Below are positions 8,517 through 17,762 of a DNA stretch of 64,000 nt, one piece after another (the first letter of the stretch is position 1; each line of letters begins with the position of its first letter). Where the stretch lies: positions 1,426,001 to 1,490,000 of the forward strand of contig NZ_AP019827.1 of NCBI RefSeq assembly GCF_008327825.1, read 5' to 3'. The notes under the pieces were generated by a model that saw only the letters and a program-made list of their open reading frames with translations, searched no databases and had not been told where the DNA came from. This DNA is from Leptotrichia shahii. GTDB lineage: Bacteria > Fusobacteriota > Fusobacteriia > Fusobacteriales > Leptotrichiaceae. The translations under genes and the position numbers were made by a program.

Positions 8517-9281
8517 TTAATGATACTTACTTCGGTTAGCTTTTATATGATCTCTCAATATTTTAACGATTTCCCCTTTTCCAAATTTTACCGCCATATC
8601 CATTGGAGTCCCGCCATGCTTGTCAGTAATTGTTGGATTAGCTCCATACTGTAACAGTATTTTCACAATTTTTACATTTGCTTTTAATGTTGCATCTTCA
8701 AGTGGAGTCCATCCGTCTACCGTACTTCCAATATTTGCAAGTTTAGGATCTTTTTTTAAAAGCATTTCCACTGCTTCTTCATTTTCATAATACGCAGCTG
8801 TTCCGACAGTTGTTCTATTAAAAATTGGATGTCTTTCATATAAATTTGCTCCATTTTCAATCAAGAGCTTTAAGATTTCATGATTTTTTGCTTCAATAGC
8901 AACAACAATCGGCGTATATCCATCCTGACTCTTAGAATTTATATCAACTAATCTGCCATCTCCCTCAATTAATGATGATTCACTTAAGTTTACTCCGTAT
9001 ACTCCTGCAGACCTATTTATATATTTATCTGTCAACATTTTACGAGTTCTAATATTTTTTTCCGTTGCAAGATAAAACTGCACATATTTATTATTATGCT
9101 TTCGGATAGCCTCAAATAGCAATTTTATTTGTTTTTCTCTCGCATCTTCCTCTTTTTTTTTTATTACTAAATTTTCTCCCGTATTGTATTTAAAAGTTAT
9201 AGGGAATATCATTTGGCTGAAAAGTAGCAAAATTATAACAAAAATTATTTTATTTCCTTTAAATAAAAAAAAATTAATCAC
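8517..9281 (-). CDS. Secreted ankyrin-repeat protein
   Basis: The protein (254 aa) starts with an uncleaved anchor or signal peptide (hydrophobic residues about 11-29) and then carries ankyrin repeats from about residue 112 to 250: DGYTPIVVAIEAKNHEILKL, a degenerate one around TTVGTAAYYENEEAVEMLL, GWTPLEDATLKANVKIVKIL and GGTPMDMAVKFGKGEIVKIL. Ankyrin repeats bind other proteins; no catalytic domain is visible. The start is a GTG at 9281 with GAGGT seven bases upstream. It lies just upstream of ptsI on the same strand, and cotranscription is possible (73-base gap). The periplasmic partner is unknown. Confidence 0.75.
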   Translation of the reverse strand: MINFFLFKGNKIIFVIILLLFSQMIFPITFKYNTGENLVIKKKEEDAREKQIKLLFEAIRKHNNKYVQFYLATEKNIRTRKMLTDKYINRSAGVYGVNLSESSLIEGDGRLVDINSKSQDGYTPIVVAIEAKNHEILKLLIENGANLYERHPIFNRTTVGTAAYYENEEAVEMLLKKDPKLANIGSTVDGWTPLEDATLKANVKIVKILLQYGANPTITDKHGGTPMDMAVKFGKGEIVKILRDHIKANRSKYH

Positions 9282-9432
9282 TTTTTATACCTCACTGATA
9301 ATATTATACCATATCATTTTAAAAGTGCAAATACTTTTTCCCACTTTACTATAATTTTTTTAGTATTTTTATATTTTTATTGCACTTAATCTCACTAATA
9401 TTAAATAATAAAAAAAGGCTGTCCCATTAAGA

Positions 9433-9552
9433 TATTATACTATTTTCCATTAAACCGCAGACCAGTCATAATTTCTTTGCAAGGGGTCTTGATCCCTTGT
9501 TATCAAATAATATAAAACATGATTTCTATTTTTTAAATGGATTTAGTATTAA
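9433..9552 (+). repeat. Palindromic MITE-like element, copy a
   Basis: The gap 9282-9794 has no gene. At its centre is the core CAAGGGGTCTTGATCCCTTG (9480-9499), flanked by ends that are imperfect inverted repeats: ATTATACTATTTTCC on the left against GGATTTAGTATTAA on the right. The right half is nearly identical to the copy at 54.5 kb. Outside the element, GGCTGTCCCATTAA (9419-9430) and TTTATGAGACATCC (about 9661-9674) are also roughly complementary, so the whole 260-base block may fold as one hairpin. No transposase gene is present in the window. Confidence 0.65.
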
Positions 9553-9794
9553 AACTACCAGATTATATATATTTATTATTTTTATAAAACTAAAAAAATC
9601 ATATTTTTTAATTTTTAAAAATATATAATATTTATTTATAGTAGTAAAATTATTTTTAATTTATGAGACATCCTCAATTTTTTATAATATATTTTATGAT
9701 AAATAAATATGTTTAATAAAATAGATTAAAGCCTCCTATAATAAACATATTTAAACAAATTTCTAAAAATTTTCAAAATAAACCAACACTTATT

Positions 9795-10580
9795 TTAAAA
9801 TATATCCTTATCAGACAGTTTTGCATCTTTTGTTCTAAACATTTCAAGCAGTTTTTCTACTGTCAATTTTTTCTTTTCTTCACCTTTTATATCAAAAATC
9901 ACTTCTCCTGCATGAAGCATGATTAATCTATTTCCATAAGTTATGGCATCTTGCATATTATGTGTTATCATTAGGCTTGTTATGTTATTCTTTTCAATAA
10001 TTTCCTTTGTTTTTTCAAGAATTATTTTAGAAGTTTGAGGATCAAGTGCCGCTGTATGTTCATCTAGCAGTAATATATCTGGACGGTTTAAAGTTGCCAT
10101 TATTAATGACAGACATTGCCGTTGACCACCTGATAGAAGTCCTACTTGTGTAAATAGCTGATTTTCTAGTCCTAATCCTAAACTTGCCAACTGCTTTTTG
10201 TAAAATTCTATATTCTTTACATCCAGTCCAAATGTAAAATTGAACCGTTTACCTTTATTTTTAGCCATTGACAAATTTTCCAGCACTGTCATCGAGGGAG
10301 CTGTTCCCATTGTTGGGTTTTGGTAAACTTGTGAAATCCATTTTGCTCTTTTGTGCTGAACGACATTTGTTATATCATTTCCATTTAAAATCACGTTTCC
10401 GCCATCTGGGATAATTTGCCCGTTTAATACATTTAAAAGAGTAGATTTTCCTGCACCATTACTTCCGATAATCGTTATAAAATCCCCATCATTTATTGTA
10501 AAGTTTAATCCTTTAAATACCTGCTTTTCTGTTCCTAATTCAGAGAAGAAAGTTTTATATAAATTTTTTAATTCTATCAT
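9795..10580 (-). CDS. ABC transporter ATPase of TrpXYZ-type importer
   Basis: This 261-aa protein is the ATP-hydrolysing subunit. It has the Walker A motif GSNGAGKST (residues 38-46), the signature LSGGQRQ, Walker B DILLLDEHTAALDP and the switch MITHNM. It begins within two bases of the stop of the permease gene, showing tight coupling. With the permease and two binding proteins upstream it forms an importer of the TrpXYZ group (ABC_sub_bind family), whose known substrates in other bacteria include tryptophan and tyrosine; the substrate here is not proven. It is the last gene of the operon. Confidence 0.88.
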   Translation of the reverse strand: MIELKNLYKTFFSELGTEKQVFKGLNFTINDGDFITIIGSNGAGKSTLLNVLNGQIIPDGGNVILNGNDITNVVQHKRAKWISQVYQNPTMGTAPSMTVLENLSMAKNKGKRFNFTFGLDVKNIEFYKKQLASLGLGLENQLFTQVGLLSGGQRQCLSLIMATLNRPDILLLDEHTAALDPQTSKIILEKTKEIIEKNNITSLMITHNMQDAITYGNRLIMLHAGEVIFDIKGEEKKKLTVEKLLEMFRTKDAKLSDKDIF

Positions 10581-10582
10581 TA

Positions 10583-11725
10583 TTATGCTTCTCCCTTCTC
10601 AATTAATTTTACCTTTTTCTTACCTTTTTTAGATTTATTAATAAGTTCATTCCACAAAATTGCAGCCAAAATTACCGCTGTTATTAATTTAACATCTGTC
10701 GGCTTAACTTCGAGTATCTTTATAACATTATCACTAAAGTGAAGACTTTCATAAATACTTCTTGTCCAGCTATTTGACATTAATGCCAAGTTTATTATAA
10801 AGTAATACATAAGCGATCCTATCGTAACAATTGAAACTTCATTTATTACACGAGATTTTTTTAATACTCCAAGTCCAAGAATTATAGCCGCAAGACCAAT
10901 AACAATCGTTCCAACTCCCGACTGTAAATCCGCAACTTTAATATTTTGTGCAAATAACGCCCCAGACAATGCGACAACTCCATTTGCAAGCATTAGTCCA
11001 AATATTTTCAATCTTTTTTCATTTACCCCAAGACTCACTACAAGCTGCTCATTATTTCCCAATGCCCTTAGTGCAAATCCAAATTTAGAAGTAAGAATAT
11101 AATCAATTACCATTTTTATAATAAATGCAATCAATACTGTAAGCATGAGTTTTACATCTTGTGTTTTTACTACATAAATTATCAATGCAATTGTAAAAAT
11201 TATATAGACAGAAAGTGTTCTAATCATATATTTATTTTCTTTAATTTTATAGTCATAGAGCCCTTTTAATATAAGTAAAATTAAAAATGCAATTACAAAG
11301 GGTATAAAATCCTTTTTATATGAAACTATTTCATATATACTTCTGTCTGGCGAAATAAACACATTCGGCATCCCAACAATTCTGGAATTTATACTATACA
11401 GCCCTGTCATTACCAAAATACCCGAAAGAAGTCCATTAATTTTTAAATAAACATGTAATGCTCCAGTCACATATCCCGCAACCATTCCACAAATAACAAC
11501 AAGAATTAATCCCATGACAGGATTTGTTATTCCAAAAAATCCATTTTTGGAAAGTGCAAATGAAGCAAATACAAACCCACCGAGCGGAAACGTTCCGTCT
11601 ACTGACATATCAGGAAAATCCAGTATTTTATAAGTTAAATAAACTCCCATTACCATTATTGAATATATAAATCCTGTTTTAAAAGCCTCAGGAAGACTCT
11701 GTAAAAATACTAATAACTCATTCAT
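10583..11725 (-). CDS. ABC transporter permease of TrpXYZ-type importer
   Basis: A polytopic inner-membrane permease of 380 aa, related to the branched-chain amino acid permease group. Hydrophobic segments run through the protein: the first block carries DFPDMSVDGTFPLGGF near residues 34-49, and the conserved loop around ALRALGNNEQLVVSLGV (about 216-232) contacts the ATPase. The tail is very lysine-rich (KSKKGKKKVKL). The ATG at 11725 has AAAGG close upstream. It sits between the binding protein gene (120 bases upstream) and the ATPase. It is longer than many relatives because of an extra hydrophobic stretch around residues 160-210. Confidence 0.86.
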   Translation of the reverse strand: MNELLVFLQSLPEAFKTGFIYSIMVMGVYLTYKILDFPDMSVDGTFPLGGFVFASFALSKNGFFGITNPVMGLILVVICGMVAGYVTGALHVYLKINGLLSGILVMTGLYSINSRIVGMPNVFISPDRSIYEIVSYKKDFIPFVIAFLILLILKGLYDYKIKENKYMIRTLSVYIIFTIALIIYVVKTQDVKLMLTVLIAFIIKMVIDYILTSKFGFALRALGNNEQLVVSLGVNEKRLKIFGLMLANGVVALSGALFAQNIKVADLQSGVGTIVIGLAAIILGLGVLKKSRVINEVSIVTIGSLMYYFIINLALMSNSWTRSIYESLHFSDNVIKILEVKPTDVKLITAVILAAILWNELINKSKKGKKKVKLIEKGEA

Positions 11726-11844
11726 CTACCTTTTTCTCTCTTTCTCTAAAAATTTATTAAATCTATTTAGCAACTTTTTTATTATCCCTATAAATAGTGG
11801 TTCATTATAAGTTCTTTAGGAATTTTTGCTAAACAGTATTTATT

Positions 11845-12816
11845 TTATTTTCCTACAAACTCAGCTCCATTAAATGCAGGATTTTTTACATCCAATCCCA
11901 ATGCTTGTGCTGTTTTACTATTTACATAAAGTTTCATTTGTTTTGAAGTTTCAAAAGGAATTTGAGAAACAGGTTTTCCTTTAAGAATTTCAATTGCCAT
12001 TTCTCCAGTACGTTTTCCAAGTGCATAATAATCTAATCCCATTGTAAACAACGCTCCTTCTTTTACTGAAGAATTTTCACTTACAACTACAGGTTTTTTT
12101 GCATTAACAGCTTCTGAAGCAATCAAATTCATTCCAGACACTACAAGATTATCTGTTGGCAAATACAATGCATCAGTTGATCCTAATAGATTTTTAGTAG
12201 CTTGTGCCAGTTCACCAAAATTATTTATCCCTTGCAATACAACTTCTATATTTTTTTGTTTAGCAATTTTTTGAATCTCTTGAACTTGAACTACCGAATT
12301 TTGTTCTGATGGATTATATAAAACTCCAATTTTTTTAACTCCAGGCTTTATTTTTAACAGCAAGTCAAGTTGAGCTGCAACGTTTTCCAATTTATCACTT
12401 GTCCCTGTAACATTTGAATTTAAAAGTTTTGCACTTGCAGGATCAGTTACAGCTGAAAATAGTACTGGAATGTCTGAAATATTATTTACTAATGCTTGTG
12501 CTGATGGCGTAGCAATACCAAATACAAGATCTTTTTTATCTGCCTTATAATTTGTAGCAATTAAATTTGCATTCGTTACTTCTCCATTTGCATTTTTTTC
12601 ATCAAATTCAGCATTAATACCTGCTTCCTTAAATGCAGCCTTGAATCCTTCCTTTGCCAAGTTAAGCGATGGATGTTCCATAAATTGAGTTATCCCGATT
12701 TTATAAACCTGCTTATTTTCAGAATCCTTTGAATCCTTTTTCCCATTAACAGTATCATTGCTGTTTCCACATGCCAACATTAACATGCTCATCATTATTA
12801 ACAGTATTTTTTTCAT
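11845..12816 (-). CDS. ABC substrate-binding lipoprotein, TrpX-like (second copy)
   Basis: A periplasmic binding protein (323 aa) of the ABC_sub_bind family. The N-terminus is a lipoprotein signal with lipobox LMLAC (Cys16). The mature part starts with KIGITQFMEHPSLNLAKEGF and ends with conserved VNSKTAQALGLDV. It is paralogous along its length to the gene upstream (12969-13937), with a nearly identical DNA block covering AAFKEAGINAEFDEKNANGE. Tandem binding proteins in one operon usually widen or tune substrate range. The 152-base gap to the first copy contains a degraded palindromic repeat (12893-12912). Confidence 0.88.
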   Translation of the reverse strand: MKKILLIMMSMLMLACGNSNDTVNGKKDSKDSENKQVYKIGITQFMEHPSLNLAKEGFKAAFKEAGINAEFDEKNANGEVTNANLIATNYKADKKDLVFGIATPSAQALVNNISDIPVLFSAVTDPASAKLLNSNVTGTSDKLENVAAQLDLLLKIKPGVKKIGVLYNPSEQNSVVQVQEIQKIAKQKNIEVVLQGINNFGELAQATKNLLGSTDALYLPTDNLVVSGMNLIASEAVNAKKPVVVSENSSVKEGALFTMGLDYYALGKRTGEMAIEILKGKPVSQIPFETSKQMKLYVNSKTAQALGLDVKNPAFNGAEFVGK

Positions 12817-12892
12817 TCTATTTCCTTTCTCTCCAAATTACATTTCTTTAGTTACACTTTTACAAAAATGCATTTTGATAATCTTTTTTCGA

Positions 12893-12912
12893 CAAGAATT
12901 CAAAACCCCTTG
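12893..12912. repeat. Palindromic repeat core, degraded
   Basis: CAAGAATTCAAAACCCCTTG matches the right half of the repeat core found elsewhere in the window (CAAGGGGTCnnGACCCCTTG) and keeps the outer bases of the left half. It lies between the two TrpX-like genes. Confidence 0.45.
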
Positions 12913-12968
12913 CCATTATAATTTAAAATTTGAATAAATTATTAAATTTATGATTATATTTTTTAATT

Positions 12969-13937
12969 TTATTGAATCATTTTAGCTTTAGACTTCACAT
13001 CTTCAGGCAATGAAATTCCAAGTGCCGCAAGTGTCTTTTCATTTACTTCAATTTCACTAAGAGGCATTGTCTTAAATTTAATTTCGCTTGGCTTTTTACC
13101 ATTTTTCAAAATCTCAATCGCCATTTTACCAGCTTCTTTTCCAATTTCATAATAACTTACACCTTGTGTAATCAATGCTCCGCCTTTAACGTGAGCCGCT
13201 TCCGCACCAAATACTATTTTTTTAGCTGCAGTTGCCTTTTCTGTAATCAAACTCACAACTGAAGCCACAAGATTATCTGTCGGCAAATAAATAGCATCTG
13301 CTTCTCTCACTAAATTATCCACTGCTTGAGGTATTTCATTTGCTTGTACAACACTTTTTTCAACAATATTCAATCCCAATTCCTTTGCAGCCTTTTTCAA
13401 ATCTTCCACTTGGATTTTTGAATTTTGTTCTGATGAATTATAAATTACACCAACATTTTTTGTATTTGGAGCTATTTTTTTCAATAATTCAAGCTGCTGC
13501 TTTACATCCATTCTATCACTTACACCAGTTACATTATTCTTCAAAATCCCTGCAGACTGTGGATCTGTAATTGCCGCAAACACCACAGGTATATCATTCG
13601 TAGCTTGTGAAGCCGATTGAGCCGCATTTGTCGCAATCGCAAATATCAAATCTTCCTTTGAACTGACAAAATTATTAGCAATCAAATTTGAATTAGTTGT
13701 TTCTCCATTTGCATTTTTTTCATCAAATTCAGCATTAATACCCGCTTCCTTAAATGCAGCTTTAAATCCTTCTCTCGCACTATCAAGTGCTGGATGTGAT
13801 ACAATCTGCGTAATTCCAATTCTATACTTCTTAGAGCCTGTCCCAGCATTTCCGCTACTCTTACTCTCACTTCCAGAATTCCCGCAACTCAAAACCATAA
13901 GCATCAAAGTGCTTGCCAAAATCAACAATTTTTTCAT
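12969..13937 (-). CDS. ABC substrate-binding lipoprotein, TrpX-like (first copy)
   Basis: A 322-aa binding protein with lipobox LMVLSC (Cys18), then a low-complexity Gly/Ser linker and the ABC_sub_bind fold: YRIGITQIVSHPALDSAREGF, NDIPVVFAAITDPQSAG, and DAIYLPTDNLVAS shared with its paralog downstream. It is the first gene of the importer operon and is preceded by a good promoter and a leader of about 180 bases. The start at 13937 (MKKLLILAS) follows GAGAGGAAAAATTT. Substrate by family: an aromatic amino acid or similar small molecule, unproven. Confidence 0.88.
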   Translation of the reverse strand: MKKLLILASTLMLMVLSCGNSGSESKSSGNAGTGSKKYRIGITQIVSHPALDSAREGFKAAFKEAGINAEFDEKNANGETTNSNLIANNFVSSKEDLIFAIATNAAQSASQATNDIPVVFAAITDPQSAGILKNNVTGVSDRMDVKQQLELLKKIAPNTKNVGVIYNSSEQNSKIQVEDLKKAAKELGLNIVEKSVVQANEIPQAVDNLVREADAIYLPTDNLVASVVSLITEKATAAKKIVFGAEAAHVKGGALITQGVSYYEIGKEAGKMAIEILKNGKKPSEIKFKTMPLSEIEVNEKTLAALGISLPEDVKSKAKMIQ

Positions 13938-14127
13938 AAATTTTTCCTCTCTTTCCTACTATCCTACAATTTTTTCACTATACTTGAACATTTAACAAAG
14001 AACTTTAGCCTCATTTTTATATTACCTATTAACTGCAGCAAAAACTGCTCCACTTGTAAAAATCAGATATTTCTTGTTAATATTCGTTAAAATGATATAG
14101 CGAATAATATTTCCTTCTGCAATAAAA

Positions 14128-14156
14128 ATAATACCATTTTTTTTGCTTTAAATCAA
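14128..14156 (-). promoter_or_regulatory. Promoter of the TrpXYZ-type operon
   Basis: Read on the minus strand, TTGATT (14151-14156), a 17-base spacer and TATTAT (14128-14133) make a plausible sigma-70 promoter about 190 bases before the first binding-protein gene. The leader holds a small GCAG/CTGC hairpin near 14035-14052, but I could not recognise a T-box or other known riboswitch in it. The rest of 13938-14384 holds one repeat core (14258-14277) and otherwise nothing I can name. Confidence 0.5.
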
Positions 14157-14257
14157 ATTATTATTTTCTTTTTTATTACTTTTTTGATTATTTTTTATTC
14201 TCTAAATCTTTTTTCACTAAACTAAACTCTATAAAAGCTATACTTGTTATTTGGAAA

Positions 14258-14277
14258 CAAGGGGTCTTAACCCCTTG
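14258..14277. repeat. Palindromic repeat core
   Basis: CAAGGGGTCTTAACCCCTTG is nearly a perfect palindrome and matches the core of the dispersed element. The flanks are only weakly like the full-length copies. Confidence 0.6.
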
Positions 14278-14384
14278 CATAATAAATTTATTATTTAAAT
14301 TTTAAAATTTTATGTATACATATTGAATAAATAGTCTCAACTTTTTGCATATTAAATCTATTATTTTAAATAATATAAAATACA

Positions 14385-15083
14385 TTAAAATTGTATTGTT
14401 GGCAGAATCATATTAAATTCACCATTTTCAATTTTATATTTATAAGTAGCTAAATTAGCTAGTTCCAGACTATGAGTAACTATTATTATTGATTGGTTTC
14501 TCTCTTTATTTATCTTCATAAACAGTTTATTTATAATATTACTTGTTTCCGTATCTAAATTTCCAGTTGGCTCATCAGCTAGTATTATATCAGGATCATT
14601 AATCATCGCCCTTGCTATTGCAACTCGCTGCTTTTCTCCTCCTGAAAGTTCCATTGGCTTATGTTTTATCCGCTTTGCAAGCCCTACAAGTGCCAGCAGT
14701 TCCTTTGCTTTTTTCTTTATTTCATTTTTATTCATATTTTTATTAATAAGTGCAGGCATCATAACATTTTCCAGCGCTGTAAACTCATTTAGGAGATAAT
14801 GAAACTGAAACACAAATCCTATTTTTTTATTTCTTATAGCTGTTTTAGCCTTCTCATTCCTATAATGGATTTTTTCTCCATTAATATAAATTTCCCCATC
14901 AGTCGGCTCATCTAAAAGTCCTAATATATTCAAAAGTGAAGTCTTACCACTTCCAGATTTACCTTGAATCGAAATAAAATCTCCTTTATTAAAAGCCAAA
15001 TTTATATTTTTTAAAATATGGATATTTTCAACTTTTGTCTTATAAATTTTATTGACATTTTTTAATTCTATTATTTTATTCAT
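14385..15083 (-). CDS. lolD: ABC transporter ATPase, LolD/MacB-type
   Basis: A 232-aa ATPase of the LolD/MacB/FtsE clade: Walker [10 protein letters not shown] (about residues 40-48), signature [15 protein letters not shown], Walker [14 protein letters not shown] and [10 protein letters not shown]. Its start overlaps the end of the permease gene by eight bases, so the two are translated as a pair. Together they resemble the LolCDE machine that releases lipoproteins from the inner membrane toward the periplasmic carrier LolA. A LolA-like gene is 5 kb upstream in the same direction. An export role of MacB type is the alternative; the four-helix permease fits LolC/E better. Confidence 0.75.
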   Translation of the reverse strand: MNKIIELKNVNKIYKTKVENIHILKNINLAFNKGDFISIQGKSGSGKTSLLNILGLLDEPTDGEIYINGEKIHYRNEKAKTAIRNKKIGFVFQFHYLLNEFTALENVMMPALINKNMNKNEIKKKAKELLALVGLAKRIKHKPMELSGGEKQRVAIARAMINDPDIILADEPTGNLDTETSNIINKLFMKINKERNQSIIIVTHSLELANLATYKYKIENGEFNMILPTIQF

Positions 15084-16239
15084 ATTTCAATGCCTCCACA
15101 GGTTTTAGTTTAGCTGCCCTTGCTGCCGGGAAAATTGTTGATAGAAATACAACGACAAATGTTACTCCATAAATAATCAAAAGTTCCTTTTGTGAAATAT
15201 ACAGCGGCAATTCTTCCAAATAATAAGTTCCACCTTTCATATACATCTTAAACAAACTTTTTAAAGCTATCAAAACAAGTGGCGAGATTCCGCTTGCTAA
15301 AATCATTCCAAAAACACCAATTATTAAACCTTCTATTGTAAAGATTTTCCGAACATTATTATTTGTATAACCAATTGATTTTAAAATTCCAATATCCTTT
15401 ATTTTTTCCCTTACAATCATATTTAAAATTACTGATACAGCAAAACTTGCAATAATCAATAGTAAACTTAAAATAGCAATTAATACAAACCTTTCAAATT
15501 GTAATGCCTTTAATAAATTTTGATTAATTGTTTTCCAGCTTATTACACTATATTCCTTGGGATTTACGGTATTTCTTACTTGACTTAATATTCCTTCAAC
15601 TTTTTCAGGATGTTCAACTTTGATTCCAATTTCTGTTACCACTTTTCCTTGATCTGATAAAATTTGCATTGTTTCCAAAGGTACAATTGCAAGATTTGAA
15701 TCGTAATCTAAAAATCCTGTCTTAAAGATTCCTCTTACAATAAGTTTTATTTCCTTATTTTCAGCCGATACAAGACTTATTTCTTTTCCAACTTTTAGAT
15801 TCATTTCAGTAGCCAGCTGTTCACCAACTAAAACTGAATTAAGCTCTGAAATATTGTTATTTCCATCTACTATTTTCAAGTTAAGTCCGTCTTTTACATT
15901 CTCAGGACTAATTCCATCGACTAATACACCTTTTGCTAGACCATTGCCTTTTAATATCGACTGGCTGTTCATTTGCGGAATAACAGCTTTTATTCCTTTA
16001 ATTTTTTTTACATTTTCTACAGTTCCATCATAATTTTCAAAAAATTTTGATTTTTTATTTTTTACAAGAATATGCGGACTCATCGTCAATAATGAGTTTA
16101 CCATATTTTTTCCCAGTCCATTTGAAACAGTTAATGAAACAATAAAAACTGTTACTGCAATAGCTACTCCAAGTACTGAAAATATACTTTGAAATTTTCT
16201 TTCAATAATATGCCTAAACGCAATAAAAAATTCTACCAT
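15076..16239 (-). CDS. LolC/LolE-family lipoprotein-releasing permease
   Basis: A 387-aa FtsX-like permease: one N-terminal membrane helix (residues about 17-40), a large periplasmic MacB-PCD-type domain, then three C-terminal helices (about 250-275, 300-330, 350-372), ending [18 protein letters not shown], the typical tail of this family. FRHIIERKFQSIFSVLGVAIAV at the start is the usual LolC/E head. It overlaps the downstream ATPase gene and would form a homodimeric Lol-type complex, as in bacteria with only one such permease gene. It lies about 50 bases downstream of the S1C protease gene. Confidence 0.78.
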   Translation of the reverse strand: MVEFFIAFRHIIERKFQSIFSVLGVAIAVTVFIVSLTVSNGLGKNMVNSLLTMSPHILVKNKKSKFFENYDGTVENVKKIKGIKAVIPQMNSQSILKGNGLAKGVLVDGISPENVKDGLNLKIVDGNNNISELNSVLVGEQLATEMNLKVGKEISLVSAENKEIKLIVRGIFKTGFLDYDSNLAIVPLETMQILSDQGKVVTEIGIKVEHPEKVEGILSQVRNTVNPKEYSVISWKTINQNLLKALQFERFVLIAILSLLLIIASFAVSVILNMIVREKIKDIGILKSIGYTNNNVRKIFTIEGLIIGVFGMILASGISPLVLIALKSLFKMYMKGGTYYLEELPLYISQKELLIIYGVTFVVVFLSTIFPAARAAKLKPVEALKYE

Positions 16240-16287
16240 AGTTACTTTCTTATTCTCCTCTGCTTTAAATTTTTCAACTTAAAATTT

Positions 16288-17739
16288 TTATTTTATGTCA
16301 TTTGACATTTCACGTGAAATATTATAATTTTCCATTAATGCTTCTCTTTGAGTTTTCACTTCAGCCACATCTAACACAATTTCATTTTTTTCTTCATCCT
16401 CAAAAATAATAAATTCACTATTCGTATTTCTAACTTTTTTTACAAAATCATTAAAGTCCTTATACTTTTCTCCATTAACTTTTGTAATAATTCTATTTTC
16501 TAAATCTGAATATCCTAAGTTTACATCAAATGGAAGAACTCTTACTAATATAACAAGTCCATCATAATTTTCAAATAATTCCTCTCTATCATAAATCGCA
16601 GGCAAAGTATCTGTTGGATGCTCTTGTGAAACTGATGTGATATAATTTGTTGTAAGCGGTTCAAAAACCAGTCCTCCATAAATATAATATGAGGGAGCTT
16701 CCTGCAACTTTGCACTTTTTACAACGCTATATTTTATATCTGTCTTTTTCAACGTAATTTGACCCTTTTCAATTTTTTTATCTCTTATAATTTCATAGCT
16801 TAAACTTTGCCCATATTTTTTTTCTTGATTTACAAAGTTAAAATCTGTCTTTTCATTTTTACGAAATTCTACTGTCCCATCTGATTCGATATCTTTCCCA
16901 TCTAATTTTAGCAATACGTCATTTCTTTTTAAAACTCCATTAAATGGTGAATTTTGAAAAACTTTTTTTATAATGATACCCTTTGAATCATTTTTTAATC
17001 CCAACATTTTACGTTGCGATGTACTTTCCAATTTTGCCCACTGTATTCCTAGTTTTGGAGGTCCGTCATAATTTCCATCTCTTATATCATCCAAAAAGTT
17101 ATTAAGTATATTAACAGGAATAAAATATCCAATGTTATCAGCTTGTGTAAGTCCAGCAAAAGCGACTCCCACAACTTTCCCATTATTTAAAACTGGTCCT
17201 CCGCTATTTCCACTATTAATCGCAGCATCCGTCTGCCCAATCAAAAATTTCTGATTTGTCAAAGTATATGTATTATGCTCCATTCTCGAAACAATTCCTC
17301 TAGTCGTACTAAGTTTATCCCCGCCAAGCGGATACCCATAAACTGTAAGACTATCTTCAATCCTTGGCAATATTCCTAATTTCAATGTAGTCGTTCCATT
17401 AAAAAATGCCTTATCTTCTACATCAATCAACGCCAAATCATATTCTTCCGAAACAAATTTAACATTTGCCTTGTATTTTCTAGAATCTCCTTCTTTTCTG
17501 ACTTGCAAAAATTTTTCATTCAATACTGCATGAGCATTTGTAATAATTCTATTCCCGTCTATAATAAACCCTGTTGCTGTTGAATTAAAATCCTGCCCAT
17601 TCTGCCATGGCGAAGCATAATTAAACATCTGATGTGCGGCATAAACTTTAACGAGTGCCTTTTTTACTGAACTATCATCGGCAAAAATAAATCCACACAA
17701 AAGCAAGTTTATTATAAAAATTATTTTTTTTATATCCAT
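16288..17739 (-). CDS. Periplasmic S1C (DegP/HtrA-like) serine protease with PDZ domain
   Basis: A trypsin-like protease of 483 aa. A signal peptide (residues 1-20, ending GFIFA) is followed by the catalytic triad His70 (ITNAHAVL), Asp101 (DLALIDV) and Ser179 (NSGNSGGPV). After residue 210 a PDZ domain follows (SPFNGVLKRNDVLLKLDGKD), and the C-terminal 200 residues include a second, divergent PDZ-like part (LENRIITKVNGEKYKDFND). This arrangement resembles plant and bacterial Deg proteases more than classical DegP. It would degrade or refold damaged periplasmic proteins. It starts at ATG 17739 after AAAGG. Confidence 0.85.
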   Translation of the reverse strand: MDIKKIIFIINLLLCGFIFADDSSVKKALVKVYAAHQMFNYASPWQNGQDFNSTATGFIIDGNRIITNAHAVLNEKFLQVRKEGDSRKYKANVKFVSEEYDLALIDVEDKAFFNGTTTLKLGILPRIEDSLTVYGYPLGGDKLSTTRGIVSRMEHNTYTLTNQKFLIGQTDAAINSGNSGGPVLNNGKVVGVAFAGLTQADNIGYFIPVNILNNFLDDIRDGNYDGPPKLGIQWAKLESTSQRKMLGLKNDSKGIIIKKVFQNSPFNGVLKRNDVLLKLDGKDIESDGTVEFRKNEKTDFNFVNQEKKYGQSLSYEIIRDKKIEKGQITLKKTDIKYSVVKSAKLQEAPSYYIYGGLVFEPLTTNYITSVSQEHPTDTLPAIYDREELFENYDGLVILVRVLPFDVNLGYSDLENRIITKVNGEKYKDFNDFVKKVRNTNSEFIIFEDEEKNEIVLDVAEVKTQREALMENYNISREMSNDIK

Positions 17740-17762
17740 ATTTCAAACCTTTCTTGAATACT

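Noticed and set aside
13938-14120. Possible T-box or amino-acid riboswitch before the TrpXYZ-type operon.
   Set aside because: Leaders of such operons in Firmicutes often have one, but I could not find the T-box AGGGTGGNACCGCG element or a matching specifier stem.
13990-14150. On the minus strand the leader of the TrpXYZ-type operon holds an open frame of about 40 codons with protein-like sequence (ending SGAVFAAVNR).
   Set aside because: There is no start codon or ribosome site in frame, and the promoter overlaps its beginning. It may be a gene relic, but the evidence is too thin.
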